Part shown: piece after piece, positions 1-5,172 of the stretch
Position numbering within the stretch: position 1 is the first letter of the stretch
How the letters are laid out: each line of letters begins with the position of its first letter
Assembly: GCA_020446285.1 (NCBI GenBank)
Contig: JAGREZ010000616.1
Coordinates: 1-6,621 of the forward strand
Origin: Geminicoccaceae bacterium
GTDB lineage: Bacteria; Pseudomonadota; Alphaproteobacteria; Geminicoccales; Geminicoccaceae
Direction of reading: 5' to 3'
Length of the DNA stretch: 6,621 bases
Program-made: the position numbers and the translations under genes
The notes under the pieces: generated by a model
What the model was told of the DNA's origin: nothing
The model's database searches: none
What the model saw: only the letters and a program-made list of their open reading frames with translations

Positions 1-814
1 CGCGCGTGATGACGACATCGTATTCGGGCAGAGACTGGCGCGCGGCGATGTCCTCGATCTTGGTGCGAAAGTCGCGCAGCCGTCCGGACAGGCCGGAGCG
101 CTCGAAGAGCGTTTCCATGCGGAAGGCGAAGAGGGGCGCGTCGGCATGATCGGGGACGGACTTGCGGGCGAGGCGATAGAGCCATCGCTCGATGCCACCC
201 GTCAGCTTGAAATAGTCCGGATGGACGGCGAGGATGTCGCGTTGCCGGAGAACGGCATTGTACAGCCACGGCGGCAGCTCGATCTCCCACGGCTTGGCCG
301 GGTCGGGGTCCCCGTCCGGTGCGTCCAATGTCATCCAGTTGTCGAACTGGTAGCGGATCGGGATCGAGAAGCCAGACAGCCAGTGGAACCCAAGCTGCGC
401 GCCTTCTTTGGGTTGATCGTCAAACCGTATGTTGGTGATGATGAGTGTTGCGGACAGCCGTTTGATGGCGTCAGCCAACTTCTTGTAGTCGAGACCGCCC
501 GTGGTCCGCCCCATCTGGCGGAGGGCGTCGTGTGGCGAGAACTGGATGCGCGGGGATGGCTTGCCACCGCGTTCAATCGCTTCGTTCAGGTGGGAGGCCG
601 CGAAGATAATCAAATCCCAGTCCCACACCGTCGCCACACCGAACTTTTCCGGCGCGTGTACCTCGATCGAGACTTTGGAATTGCGGTACTCGATCGGCTT
701 TGTGCGGCGTTTCTGGAGGGCCAGAAACGGATATTCCATCACGTCCCGATTGTCGCGCAGCGGCGGATCGAGGGTGGACACGGTGAACATGTCGAACTGG
801 ATGATATCTCCCAT
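1..814 (-). CDS. repA: RPA-type plasmid replication initiator protein, partial (C-terminus outside window)
   Basis: This reading frame is open from an ATG at 814 to the window edge, giving 271 codons without a stop. The protein should bind origin iterons and start plasmid replication. It resembles the alphaproteobacterial 'replication initiator protein A' (RPA) family. The visible signs are RDVMEYPFLAL at residues 23-33, an aromatic VWDWDLIIFAASHL segment at about 63-76, and a basic helix IERWLYRLARK in the last third, typical of winged-helix initiators. The iterons at 887-954 lie directly upstream, as expected for an iteron-controlled replicon. No good Shine-Dalgarno precedes the ATG. The frame stays open upstream with an in-frame TTG at 853, so the exact start is uncertain. 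The ATG is preferred because the family's conserved region begins close after it. Family assignment is by recognition, not by search. Confidence 0.85.
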   Translation of the reverse strand, partial: MGDIIQFDMFTVSTLDPPLRDNRDVMEYPFLALQKRRTKPIEYRNSKVSIEVHAPEKFGVATVWDWDLIIFAASHLNEAIERGGKPSPRIQFSPHDALRQMGRTTGGLDYKKLADAIKRLSATLIITNIRFDDQPKEGAQLGFHWLSGFSIPIRYQFDNWMTLDAPDGDPDPAKPWEIELPPWLYNAVLRQRDILAVHPDYFKLTGGIERWLYRLARKSVPDHADAPLFAFRMETLFERSGLSGRLRDFRTKIEDIAARQSLPEYDVVITR

Positions 815-886
815 GCCCGGAGCGTACCACCCGCGCCGATACCACGATAGCAATGGCTGCGATCCGGGCCGATTCTCCTGTGGATT

Positions 887-954
887 GACTCGGTCTATTG
901 GCGCGCTTTGACTCGGTCTATCGGCGCGCTTTACTCGGTCTATTGGCGCGCTTT
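887..954. repeat. Three tandem 22-23-bp direct repeats (iterons) of the replication origin
   Basis: Three adjacent copies share the core ACTCGGTCTATTGGCGCGCT followed by TT. They lie at 887-909, 910-932 and 933-954. The first two are 23 bp long and begin with G. The third lacks that G. The middle copy has one change (ATC for ATT). One repeat per two helical turns, directly upstream of the initiator gene and next to an AT-rich stretch, is the classic arrangement of an iteron origin. The repeats probably bind the initiator for both origin firing and copy-number control. Confidence 0.85.
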
Positions 955-960
955 TTCGCC

Positions 961-1051
961 GTAAGCCATTGCAATATATAAGAGACCCAGCCCTTAAACT
1001 CTTAAACAGTATATAAATATACTTTCTTTAAACGGCTGCGCCTGTGGAAAA
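961..1051. other. AT-rich origin segment with DnaA-box-like site (candidate oriV unwinding region)
   Basis: Next to the iterons, about 971-1030 is very AT-rich. It contains three TTAAAC motifs (993-998, 1002-1007, 1028-1033) and a perfect dyad with AGTATAT at 1008-1014 and ATATACT at 1017-1023. TGTGGAAAA at 1043-1051 is the complement of TTTTCCACA, one base from the DnaA-box consensus TTATNCACA. Iterons, an AT-rich region and a DnaA-like box together fit an origin. The initiator promoter probably lies here too, reading leftward, but I see no convincing -35/-10 pair. Confidence 0.55.
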
Positions 1052-1247
1052 CTGCCAGCCCTTGCGGGCTGATCTTCCTTCTTTTTGCTGGGGGCGCTGC
1101 CCCCAACGCCGCTTCAAGGGATCGCTTCGCTCCGTACTCGCAATCCTCGCCATGCTCGCCCTTTCAGGGCTGCGCGTGGCTCCGGGTTGCTCCGTGCGGC
1201 CCTTTCCGCTCTGCCCCCCGGTCTTCGCCAGACTGGCAGAGGTTCAG
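1052..1247. other. Gene-free GC-rich spacer with short hairpins
   Basis: No gene is supported here, although the frame of the following gene stays open through it. The composition is GC-rich backbone, unlike the AT-rich gene that follows. Three compact hairpins are visible. They are CAGCCC/GGGCTG with a TTGC loop (1056-1071), followed by a pyrimidine-rich CTTCCTTCTTTTT tract, GGGGGC/GCCCCC with a 3-nt loop (1090-1104), and GCCCT/AGGGC with a TTC loop (1158-1170). The first could act as a terminator for rightward transcription. Confidence 0.5.
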
Positions 1248-1261
1248 ATGAAATCTGAACC
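1241..1261. promoter_or_regulatory. Perfect 9-bp inverted repeat at the edge of the AT-rich operon (candidate operator)
   Basis: GGTTCAGAT (1241-1249) and ATCTGAACC (1253-1261) are perfect complements around GAA. The dyad sits exactly where base composition changes from GC-rich to AT-rich, about 65 bp upstream of the preferred start of the ROK-like gene. A weak -35-like TTGATA follows at 1263-1268. There is no T-tract, so an operator seems likelier than a terminator. Confidence 0.45.
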
Positions 1262-1325
1262 ATTGATAGTTATATCACCTCTATCTATGCCTGCTTGCAC
1301 AGGAGGAGGCAGCAGAGAACCAAAA

Positions 1326-2363
1326 ATGGAATTTGCAGGAATTTATGTAACACGCGACAAAGTATACTCTTTAACTGCTTGCTCATATGATGAAGTCTCG
1401 ATCTTCAAAACAGAATACCCTCATCAACTTCATTCTTACAAAAAGTCTTACTCGACACATAATGGCTCCATAAGTAAGGGTCTTTCATTAGAAATAAAAA
1501 AAATCATTGAACGAACATCAAGTATCGAAGCAATAACAATTGCTGGATTTGGTCCATTTTACAGTCTTCTTCAAGAAGATTCATGTAATAATGAATATTA
1601 TAGATTCTATGGGAAAATTAAAAATACTAGCTTTCCGATATCTTCATCTGAAAAATCTCTTTATTTAATATCAAAGCGAATATTATTTAATATGTTAGGA
1701 GATAATAATATACAGATTTCAATTTTGACTGATGTTGCTTCTTCAGCATTAGGTGAGCTTTGTCTTAAGTTTGGAATAGGCCTTCAAAAACCATCTGATT
1801 TTAGAAAAACATTTCACAATCATGTATTAGCATTTTTAAAAATAAGTGATGGCATTGGTGGCGGTTTTACAAAAGGTCTAAATCCGTGGTTAGGCGCGTT
1901 AAGCCCGGAAATGGGAGACATAATTGTTTGTCCACATTCACAAGATATGTGGACTACTTCTAAATATTTTAATAAAAATTGCATATTTTCAAGAGCCTCA
2001 ACAAGCGCTATCCAAGATAGATGGGGCGTAAAAAATTATAAAGAATTAGATAAAGATCATGTAGCATGGGATCTCCAAGCTTTCTACATTGCGCAATTAT
2101 GCGTTAATGTGACGATGACAATCAGCCCATCAGAAATTGTGCTTGGAGGACGTTTAATGAATATAGATGGGTTACTAACCAAAATAAGAGCGCACTATAT
2201 GGCGTTTGTGACGAACTCAGAGGGGTACATCACACCTGGTTATCCAGAACAAAAAAGAAATGATTTCATACGTTTAGTGGCAGAACCCATCCCCGGCTTG
2301 ACAGGAGCGTTAAACTATGCGGCTTCATATAGACCGTTAAACAGCGAGCAGGTATGGCGATGA
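1326..2363 (+). CDS. ROK/fructokinase-fold protein with degenerate active site (probable pseudokinase)
   Basis: This 345-aa protein resembles ROK-family fructokinases of the GmuE/YdhR type. Matching segments in order are IAGFGPF (72-78; family IASFGP), TDVASSALGE (135-144; family TDVNAAALGE, with catalytic-type Asp136), SDGIGGG (174-180; family GTGIGGG), LSPEMGDI (192-199; family HPEMGHI), then SAIQDRWG, AWDLQAFYIAQ and SPSEIVLGGRLM (267-278). Key positions are lost. The N-terminal phosphate loop (family EAGGTK) reads YVTRDK. The Asn two residues after the catalytic Asp is Ala138. The Cys/His zinc cluster is reduced to Cys219 and perhaps Cys202/His204. A reduced or absent kinase activity is inferred; a sugar- or nucleotide-sensing role is possible. 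The start at 1326 is chosen because it lines up with the family N-terminus. AGGAGGAGG at 1301-1309 lies rather far upstream (16 nt). ATGs at 1248 and 1287 are alternatives. The gene is far more AT-rich than the backbone, suggesting transfer. Confidence 0.75.
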   Translation: MEFAGIYVTRDKVYSLTACSYDEVSIFKTEYPHQLHSYKKSYSTHNGSISKGLSLEIKKIIERTSSIEAITIAGFGPFYSLLQEDSCNNEYYRFYGKIKNTSFPISSSEKSLYLISKRILFNMLGDNNIQISILTDVASSALGELCLKFGIGLQKPSDFRKTFHNHVLAFLKISDGIGGGFTKGLNPWLGALSPEMGDIIVCPHSQDMWTTSKYFNKNCIFSRASTSAIQDRWGVKNYKELDKDHVAWDLQAFYIAQLCVNVTMTISPSEIVLGGRLMNIDGLLTKIRAHYMAFVTNSEGYITPGYPEQKRNDFIRLVAEPIPGLTGALNYAASYRPLNSEQVWR

Positions 2364-3121
2364 AGAAAAAATGCAATGTGATAATCAGGCAAGAATCAGT
2401 CGTCAGTTTACCAGTAGCATCTCAAGTTTATATTGAAAAAGAAGATTTCATAAATTCAAAAATGAAAAATAGTTCGTATCGTAGTAAAAACAATTCTCAC
2501 GATAAAGTAGAAAAAAGATTTGAAAATGAATCAAATCATAGTATAGATAAAGATATTATTAAAAATAATTTAGGATTTGATTTTAGACTTGATGAAAGTC
2601 TTATCAAAAATAATGATTTGAAAAAAGATAATTTTATAGAAAAACTTAAAAAAGAAATTTGTTCTGATGAACAGATAAGTCTACTTAATTCTGCTTGGGA
2701 AAAAATTAAATCTGGGGAAAATTTTGATTCAGATTTTTCTGACACAAAGAAAGCTCTAAAACTAGATGACAATAATAGGTTAAGATATTGCGATGAGTTT
2801 GTAAAATTTGTCAGTCAGAATCAATGGAAAACAAGAAGAGACAGAGGTTTTGCGTGGAAGCAAGATGTATTTGATTTTATTAGAGACGTTTATAGAGAGT
2901 GGATGAATAGAGGAATGATGCAATCCGACCTGATTGGTCTTGATGATTCCTTGTGGAACAAGCTTCAGCAAGAGCTGAAACATAGAGATATGCCAAAAGA
3001 TGTTAATCTTCCTAAAGAAGCTGATGCTCGACTGGCCTCTGTTGAGGGAAAGGCTCGTGAGCGTTTGCTAGAAAGTAGAGCCCTCAAGCGCAATTTAAAT
3101 AGGGTTTTGCGCGCAGGTTAA
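2360..3121 (+). CDS. Unrecognised 253-aa protein coupled to the ROK-like gene
   Basis: I do not recognise this protein. The preferred start, ATG at 2360, overlaps the previous stop as ATGA, with GAGCAGG at 2346-2352 seven bases upstream. An in-frame ATG at 2354 has no usable spacing. Residues 1-90 are rich in Lys, Asn, Ser and Asp and look disordered or linker-like. Residues 91-210 appear helical and folded. They carry Trp113, Trp156, Trp166, Trp181 and Trp199 and a basic WKTRRDR patch (156-162). Residues 218-250 form a charged, probably helical tail rich in Arg, Leu and Glu. No signal peptide, membrane segment or enzymatic motif is visible. The gene is very AT-rich with long A/T runs until its last 30-40 codons, where GC rises. 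Tight coupling suggests the two products work together, perhaps as a complex, but this is inference. Confidence 0.8.
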   Translation: MKKKCNVIIRQESVVSLPVASQVYIEKEDFINSKMKNSSYRSKNNSHDKVEKRFENESNHSIDKDIIKNNLGFDFRLDESLIKNNDLKKDNFIEKLKKEICSDEQISLLNSAWEKIKSGENFDSDFSDTKKALKLDDNNRLRYCDEFVKFVSQNQWKTRRDRGFAWKQDVFDFIRDVYREWMNRGMMQSDLIGLDDSLWNKLQQELKHRDMPKDVNLPKEADARLASVEGKARERLLESRALKRNLNRVLRAG

Positions 3122-3140
3122 AAAAACAAGAGGGACTCAG

Positions 3141-3170
3141 TTGACAGTTTGAAAATATCCTGCCATCTCT
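3141..3170 (+). promoter_or_regulatory. Candidate promoter for the small genes downstream
   Basis: A perfect -35 consensus TTGACA (3141-3146) lies 20 bases after the stop of the preceding gene. The hexamer at 17-18-bp spacing (around CATCTCT, 3164-3170) is a poor -10. A promoter here would start a separate transcript for the two small genes. Support is only the -35 match and position. Confidence 0.35.
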
Positions 3171-3225
3171 GACTTCAGCAGAGGCGCTTTTGCCTTCTGC
3201 GACGAGCAACAAGGGAGTGCTCAGG

Positions 3226-3354
3226 GTGAGCAGCGCAAGCGAGCGTGCCGGTCAGCGAGCCGGTGAATTGGGGCGGCCGATCCAGCCTCAGGGCAACATG
3301 TCGTCAGCCGCCTATCAGAACTGGCTGAAGGGTCACAAGAACGGATCGCGCTAA
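3226..3354 (+). CDS. 42-aa small protein, possibly ribosome modulation factor-like
   Basis: A GTG start at 3226 with AGGGAG (3212-3217) eight bases upstream opens a 42-codon gene ending in TAA. An in-frame GTG at 3217 is an alternative. The product is basic and Gly-rich: ERAGQRAGELGRP (6-18), then a Pro/Gln/Asn linker, then YQNWLKGHKNG (30-40). An A..G..AG..G block followed by a WL.G block is the layout of small RMF/CrpP-like proteins, which in RMF bind ribosomes. The similarity is only a short pattern, so a ribosome-binding role is speculative. Composition matches the GC-rich backbone, not the AT-rich genes before it. A good ribosome binding site and the neighbouring small gene support it being real. 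Confidence 0.5.
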   Translation: MSSASERAGQRAGELGRPIQPQGNMSSAAYQNWLKGHKNGSR

Positions 3355-3364
3355 CGATCTGGTT

Positions 3365-3403
3365 GGGTGCAGGACGCCTAAGGGGTATCAGGCTCCTGCA
3401 CCC
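3365..3403 (+). terminator. Long stem-loop between the two small genes (attenuator or terminator-like)
   Basis: GGGTGCAGGA (3365-3374) pairs perfectly with TCCTGCACCC (3394-3403). Inside, GCCT (3376-3379) pairs with AGGC (3390-3393), leaving one bulged C and a 10-nt loop. The hairpin begins 10 nt after the stop of the 42-aa gene. It is followed by TTCGTCTCTTT, a poor T-tract, so a processing, stabilising or attenuating structure is as likely as a terminator. Confidence 0.5.
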
Positions 3404-3455
3404 TTCGTCTCTTTCGACAGTATAGCGCGCTGAGGAAGAACAAGGAGGAAGAGTT

Positions 3456-3581
3456 ATGTTTTTTCCTGTTCGGTGCAGATGTGGTAGGCCGCGGCCAACA
3501 ATTAATGACCCACTCATTTACAGGCCTTGGGTTTGTACCGAGTGTGGCCAGCAGGTTGGACCTCAAACTTTACGGCGGTAA
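3456..3581 (+). CDS. 41-aa four-cysteine (zinc-ribbon-like) protein
   Basis: AAGGAGG (3442-3448) lies seven bases before ATG 3456, the clearest ribosome binding site in the window. The 41-aa product has Cys7-X-Cys9 followed after 17 residues by Cys27-X2-Cys30 in CTECG, with basic ends. Paired Cys motifs of this kind usually bind zinc as a small ribbon or knuckle that contacts nucleic acid or protein. Here CXC rather than CXXC in the first half is unusual. The gene ends eight bases before a strong terminator stem, so it closes the transcription unit. I do not recognise a named family. The gene call is well supported; its function is not. Confidence 0.65.
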   Translation: MFFPVRCRCGRPRPTINDPLIYRPWVCTECGQQVGPQTLRR

Positions 3582-3588
3582 TTTCCAC

Positions 3589-3617
3589 AATACCTGCCAA
3601 ATGGCAGGTATTTTTTT
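3589..3617 (+). terminator. Rho-independent terminator
   Basis: AATACCTGCC (3589-3598) and GGCAGGTATT (3603-3612) form a perfect 10-bp stem with an AAAT loop, followed by an uninterrupted T run (3611-3617). It ends the rightward unit after the four-cysteine gene. The matching A-run on the left arm is too short to make it convincingly bidirectional. Confidence 0.9.
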
Positions 3618-3835
3618 GATTAAATCAACCCCAGATATCCGTGATAATCAACATTATGGCAAGTTTTTCAAAGTCTTAATTGGCACATATGGGAAAATCA
3701 GAAGTATAAATCGTGCAATCCGTGATCTGTACTGAAAAACACTCCGCTCACGGTCCCGGTTTTTACTTCCTTCTCGCATACGCAGCAAAGTAGTCATCAT
3801 GCCGAACCCGGTGCGTGAAAAGCTACACGTTCGCG

Positions 3836-4219
3836 TCAGGGCTGCGCGTGCTGCGCGTGTGCGGCCAATGGCATTACAAGGGTGATTTCCCGGTATGGCA
3901 CTTCCGGGCGCACTTGCCCGCGTGGCCCCTTGTGCAGATGGACAAAGCCATAGCGTTCCATGGTTCGCAGGGTGCGCGACAGATTGGACGCTGCGCGCCC
4001 GGTCCCGGCCGCCAGTTCCTGCAAAGATTCCGGGTGCGCGGCCGCGATGAACTCCAACAGCGCCCGGTTCTTGTTGGACAGAACCCGTGCGAAGCTTTCC
4101 GGTGACGTGAACCAGACTTTGGGATCGTCCGGTGATGCCTTCAGCTCGCCGCGTGCAATGGCAAGCGTGCGCTGTTTCATCTCCTCGGCCGTGGCGATAC
4201 CGACTTTCAACGTGTTCAT
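3836..4219 (-). CDS. Winged-HTH antitoxin of a TumE-type toxin-antitoxin pair
   Basis: This 127-aa protein has a winged helix-turn-helix fold of the MarR-like/HVO_A0114-like type. The N-terminal 45 residues (ATAEEMKQRTLAIARGEL, then VWFTSPESFARVLS) are typical of this antitoxin group. The HTH runs from about residue 50 to 92: LLEFIAAAHPESLQELAAGT, then RAASNLSRTLRTMERYGFV, with a Gly/Pro wing after it. It should neutralise the upstream toxin and repress the operon. The ATG at 4219 overlaps the toxin's TGA as ATGA, and a GAGGAG ribosome site lies just upstream. An upstream ATG 15 codons earlier is not preferred, because it would lie inside the toxin frame and lacks this spacing. The C-terminus carries a 9-bp tandem duplication (3841-3858) encoding His-Ala-Gln twice. 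Confidence 0.8.
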   Translation of the reverse strand: MNTLKVGIATAEEMKQRTLAIARGELKASPDDPKVWFTSPESFARVLSNKNRALLEFIAAAHPESLQELAAGTGRAASNLSRTLRTMERYGFVHLHKGPRGQVRPEVPYREITLVMPLAAHAQHAQP

Positions 4220-4581
4220 AGCTTCACTCCTCTCTGCGCGAGCACTGAATCCACCTCGCGCCAAAAATCTTCCAGCAGGGATGCGGCGTCCCGATAATCG
4301 TAGGGCCTTACCGTGGTCAGGCGGTGTTTGTGATCCTGTGGCCCCTGCCTTTTGCCACCCGGTCCCGCCGACGTGCGCACCGGATGCGCATTGTCGAAGC
4401 CGACAAGGCGTTCACCGTTCGGCCCGTGCAGCGTCAGCGAATAATCCAGTCCGTGTGGCTTCTCTTCGCTCACAGGCACCTGCGTGACGACAAACCGGAC
4501 CCAATGGCGGGTTTCCGGGTCGATCACCAAAACTTGCCCGTCGAGATCGAGCAGCGCGTCTAGCGACGGGTCACGGTTCAT
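4216..4581 (-). CDS. TumE-family (DUF6516-like) toxin
   Basis: This 121-aa protein matches the TumE/DUF6516 family in length and signature. It has HGLDYSLTLHGPNGERLVGF followed by DNAHPV (about 43-68), DHKHR (83-87) and a C-terminal PYDYRDAASLLEDFWREV segment (93-110). Family members are toxins paired with a downstream HTH antitoxin, as here. The ATGA overlap and toxin-first order are usual for this group. The target and reaction are not visible in the sequence. No Shine-Dalgarno precedes ATG 4581. The promoter's -10 is so close that the message is probably leaderless. On a plasmid such a pair would stabilise inheritance. Confidence 0.8.
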   Translation of the reverse strand: MNRDPSLDALLDLDGQVLVIDPETRHWVRFVVTQVPVSEEKPHGLDYSLTLHGPNGERLVGFDNAHPVRTSAGPGGKRQGPQDHKHRLTTVRPYDYRDAASLLEDFWREVDSVLAQRGVKL

Positions 4582-4589
4582 TATTTATG

Positions 4590-4616
4590 ATTATCACATA
4601 ATGATAATATATGCAA
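4590..4616 (-). promoter_or_regulatory. Promoter and operator dyad of the toxin-antitoxin operon
   Basis: Reading leftward, TTGCAT (4611-4616) is a -35 candidate. GATAAT (4590-4595), preceded by TG as an extended -10, follows after 15 bp. The dyad ATTATCA (4590-4596)/TGATAAT (4602-4608) covers the -10 and spacer, so a bound antitoxin would block polymerase. Only eight bases separate the -10 from the ATG, implying a nearly leaderless transcript. Confidence 0.6.
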
Positions 4617-4619
4617 ATT

Positions 4620-5048
4620 TCACCTGCCTAGCAGCCTTGCCCAAAACCCCTTTTCGGCCTTCTCGCGTTGATCTTCCAAAAGGCGGGTTGTCGCTCTTGT
4701 TTGTTCCTGCTCTCGTTCGAAAGCTTGCTTCCAGTCGTCTCGCTCAGATTTGAGATCGTCGATTTGTGCTTTCAGAAGCGAGATTTCTTTATCCCGGATA
4801 TCAATTTTACCCTGTAAACCACTGTCAACTAATGCAGAATGGTTGGTAGTACCATCGCCAACCACTACCAACTTTTCACTGGTAACCGGTTTGCGCGACC
4901 ATACTCTCTCAACGTCTCCGGCCTGAACTAAAATTCGACCTTGCTCATCTTTGTCAGACGTAAGTTTTCCGGCCTTAACGGCCTTCCTAATGGCTTGTTT
5001 TGATATGCCCGCCATATCGGCGGCTTGCTGTAGGGTAACCTTGCTCAT
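4620..5048 (-). CDS. Plasmid DNA-binding protein with N-terminal HTH and C-terminal coiled coil
   Basis: The 142-aa protein starts with a MerR/excisionase-like HTH: TLQQAADMAGISKQAIRKAV (5-24), then a GRILVQAGDVERVW wing (37-50). A linker follows (51-80), then a charged heptad-like helix from about 82 to 132 (ISLLKAQIDDLKSERDDW onward). It ends in an amphipathic aromatic tail GFWARLLGR (134-142), common in small plasmid-borne coiled-coil proteins. This architecture recalls KfrA-type or replication/partition accessory proteins, but I cannot name the family. The start ATG has no ribosome binding site. It is separated by one base from a 46-bp inverted repeat that is probably its own operator. 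The linker codons also contain a near-copy of one operator arm. Its stop lies 38 bases before the toxin gene, so read-through into the TA operon is possible. Confidence 0.75.
   Translation of the reverse strand: MSKVTLQQAADMAGISKQAIRKAVKAGKLTSDKDEQGRILVQAGDVERVWSRKPVTSEKLVVVGDGTTNHSALVDSGLQGKIDIRDKEISLLKAQIDDLKSERDDWKQAFEREQEQTRATTRLLEDQREKAEKGFWARLLGR
4841..4872. repeat. Intragenic copy of the palindrome arm
   Basis: Bases 4841-4863 match 5050-5072 at 21 of 23 positions (A to G and T to C, keeping the inner TAGTAC). The copy lies inside the HTH/coiled-coil gene, in the linker codons. GTTGGTAGT (4842-4850) also pairs with ACTACCAAC (4864-4872). It may be a second binding site of the same protein. 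Confidence 0.6.
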
Positions 5049-5049
5049 G

Positions 5050-5095
5050 GGTTGATAGTACTATCGCCAACCAGTTGGCGATAGTACTATCAACC
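5050..5095. repeat. 46-bp inverted repeat with two perfect 22-bp arms (operator or partition site)
   Basis: The arms at 5050-5071 and 5074-5095 are exact complements separated by CA. Each arm contains the smaller palindrome GATAGTACTATC (5054-5065 and 5080-5091), so there are four half-sites in all. It directly abuts the start codon of the HTH/coiled-coil gene on the left. It is probably bound by that protein for autoregulation, for partition, or both. Confidence 0.8.
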
Positions 5096-5106
5096 GGCAT
5101 ATCCAC

Positions 5107-5140
5107 AGAGAAAAGGCCCCGCCGATGATGGCAGGGCCTT
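5107..5140 (-). terminator. Leftward rho-independent terminator
   Basis: On the minus strand AAGGCCC, TGCC, an ATCATC loop, GGC and GGGGCCTT form a GC-rich stem with one mismatch, followed by TTTTCTCT. It would stop leftward transcripts before the palindrome and so isolate the HTH/coiled-coil gene from the region to its right. Confidence 0.55.
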
Positions 5141-5172
5141 CGGATTTGGTGAGATTATCACCGGGCGCGGTT

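Noticed and set aside
146..911. Plus-strand and other minus-strand open frames over the initiator gene
   Set aside because: They overlap the RPA-type frame, which alone shows family resemblance. Their translations are Arg/Pro-rich shadows of a GC-rich gene.
1044..1325. N-terminal extension of the ROK-like protein back to an ATG at 1044
   Set aside because: The extension is GC-rich backbone with hairpins and a DnaA-like site and has no family match. The ROK N-terminus aligns at 1326, with 1248 and 1287 as less likely alternatives.
3481..3735. 84-aa plus-strand frame across the terminator
   Set aside because: It overlaps the four-cysteine gene in another frame and runs through a clear rho-independent terminator. 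No ribosome site of its own.
3654..3800. 48-aa minus-strand frame with a hydrophobic RFILLIFPYVPI stretch, possibly a small membrane peptide
   Set aside because: No ribosome binding site, no recognised family, and short enough to occur by chance in this AT-rich spacer. Worth only a conservation check.
3799..3885. 28-aa plus-strand frame starting MPNPVREKL
   Set aside because: It overlaps the 3' end of the antitoxin gene on the other strand and lacks a ribosome site.
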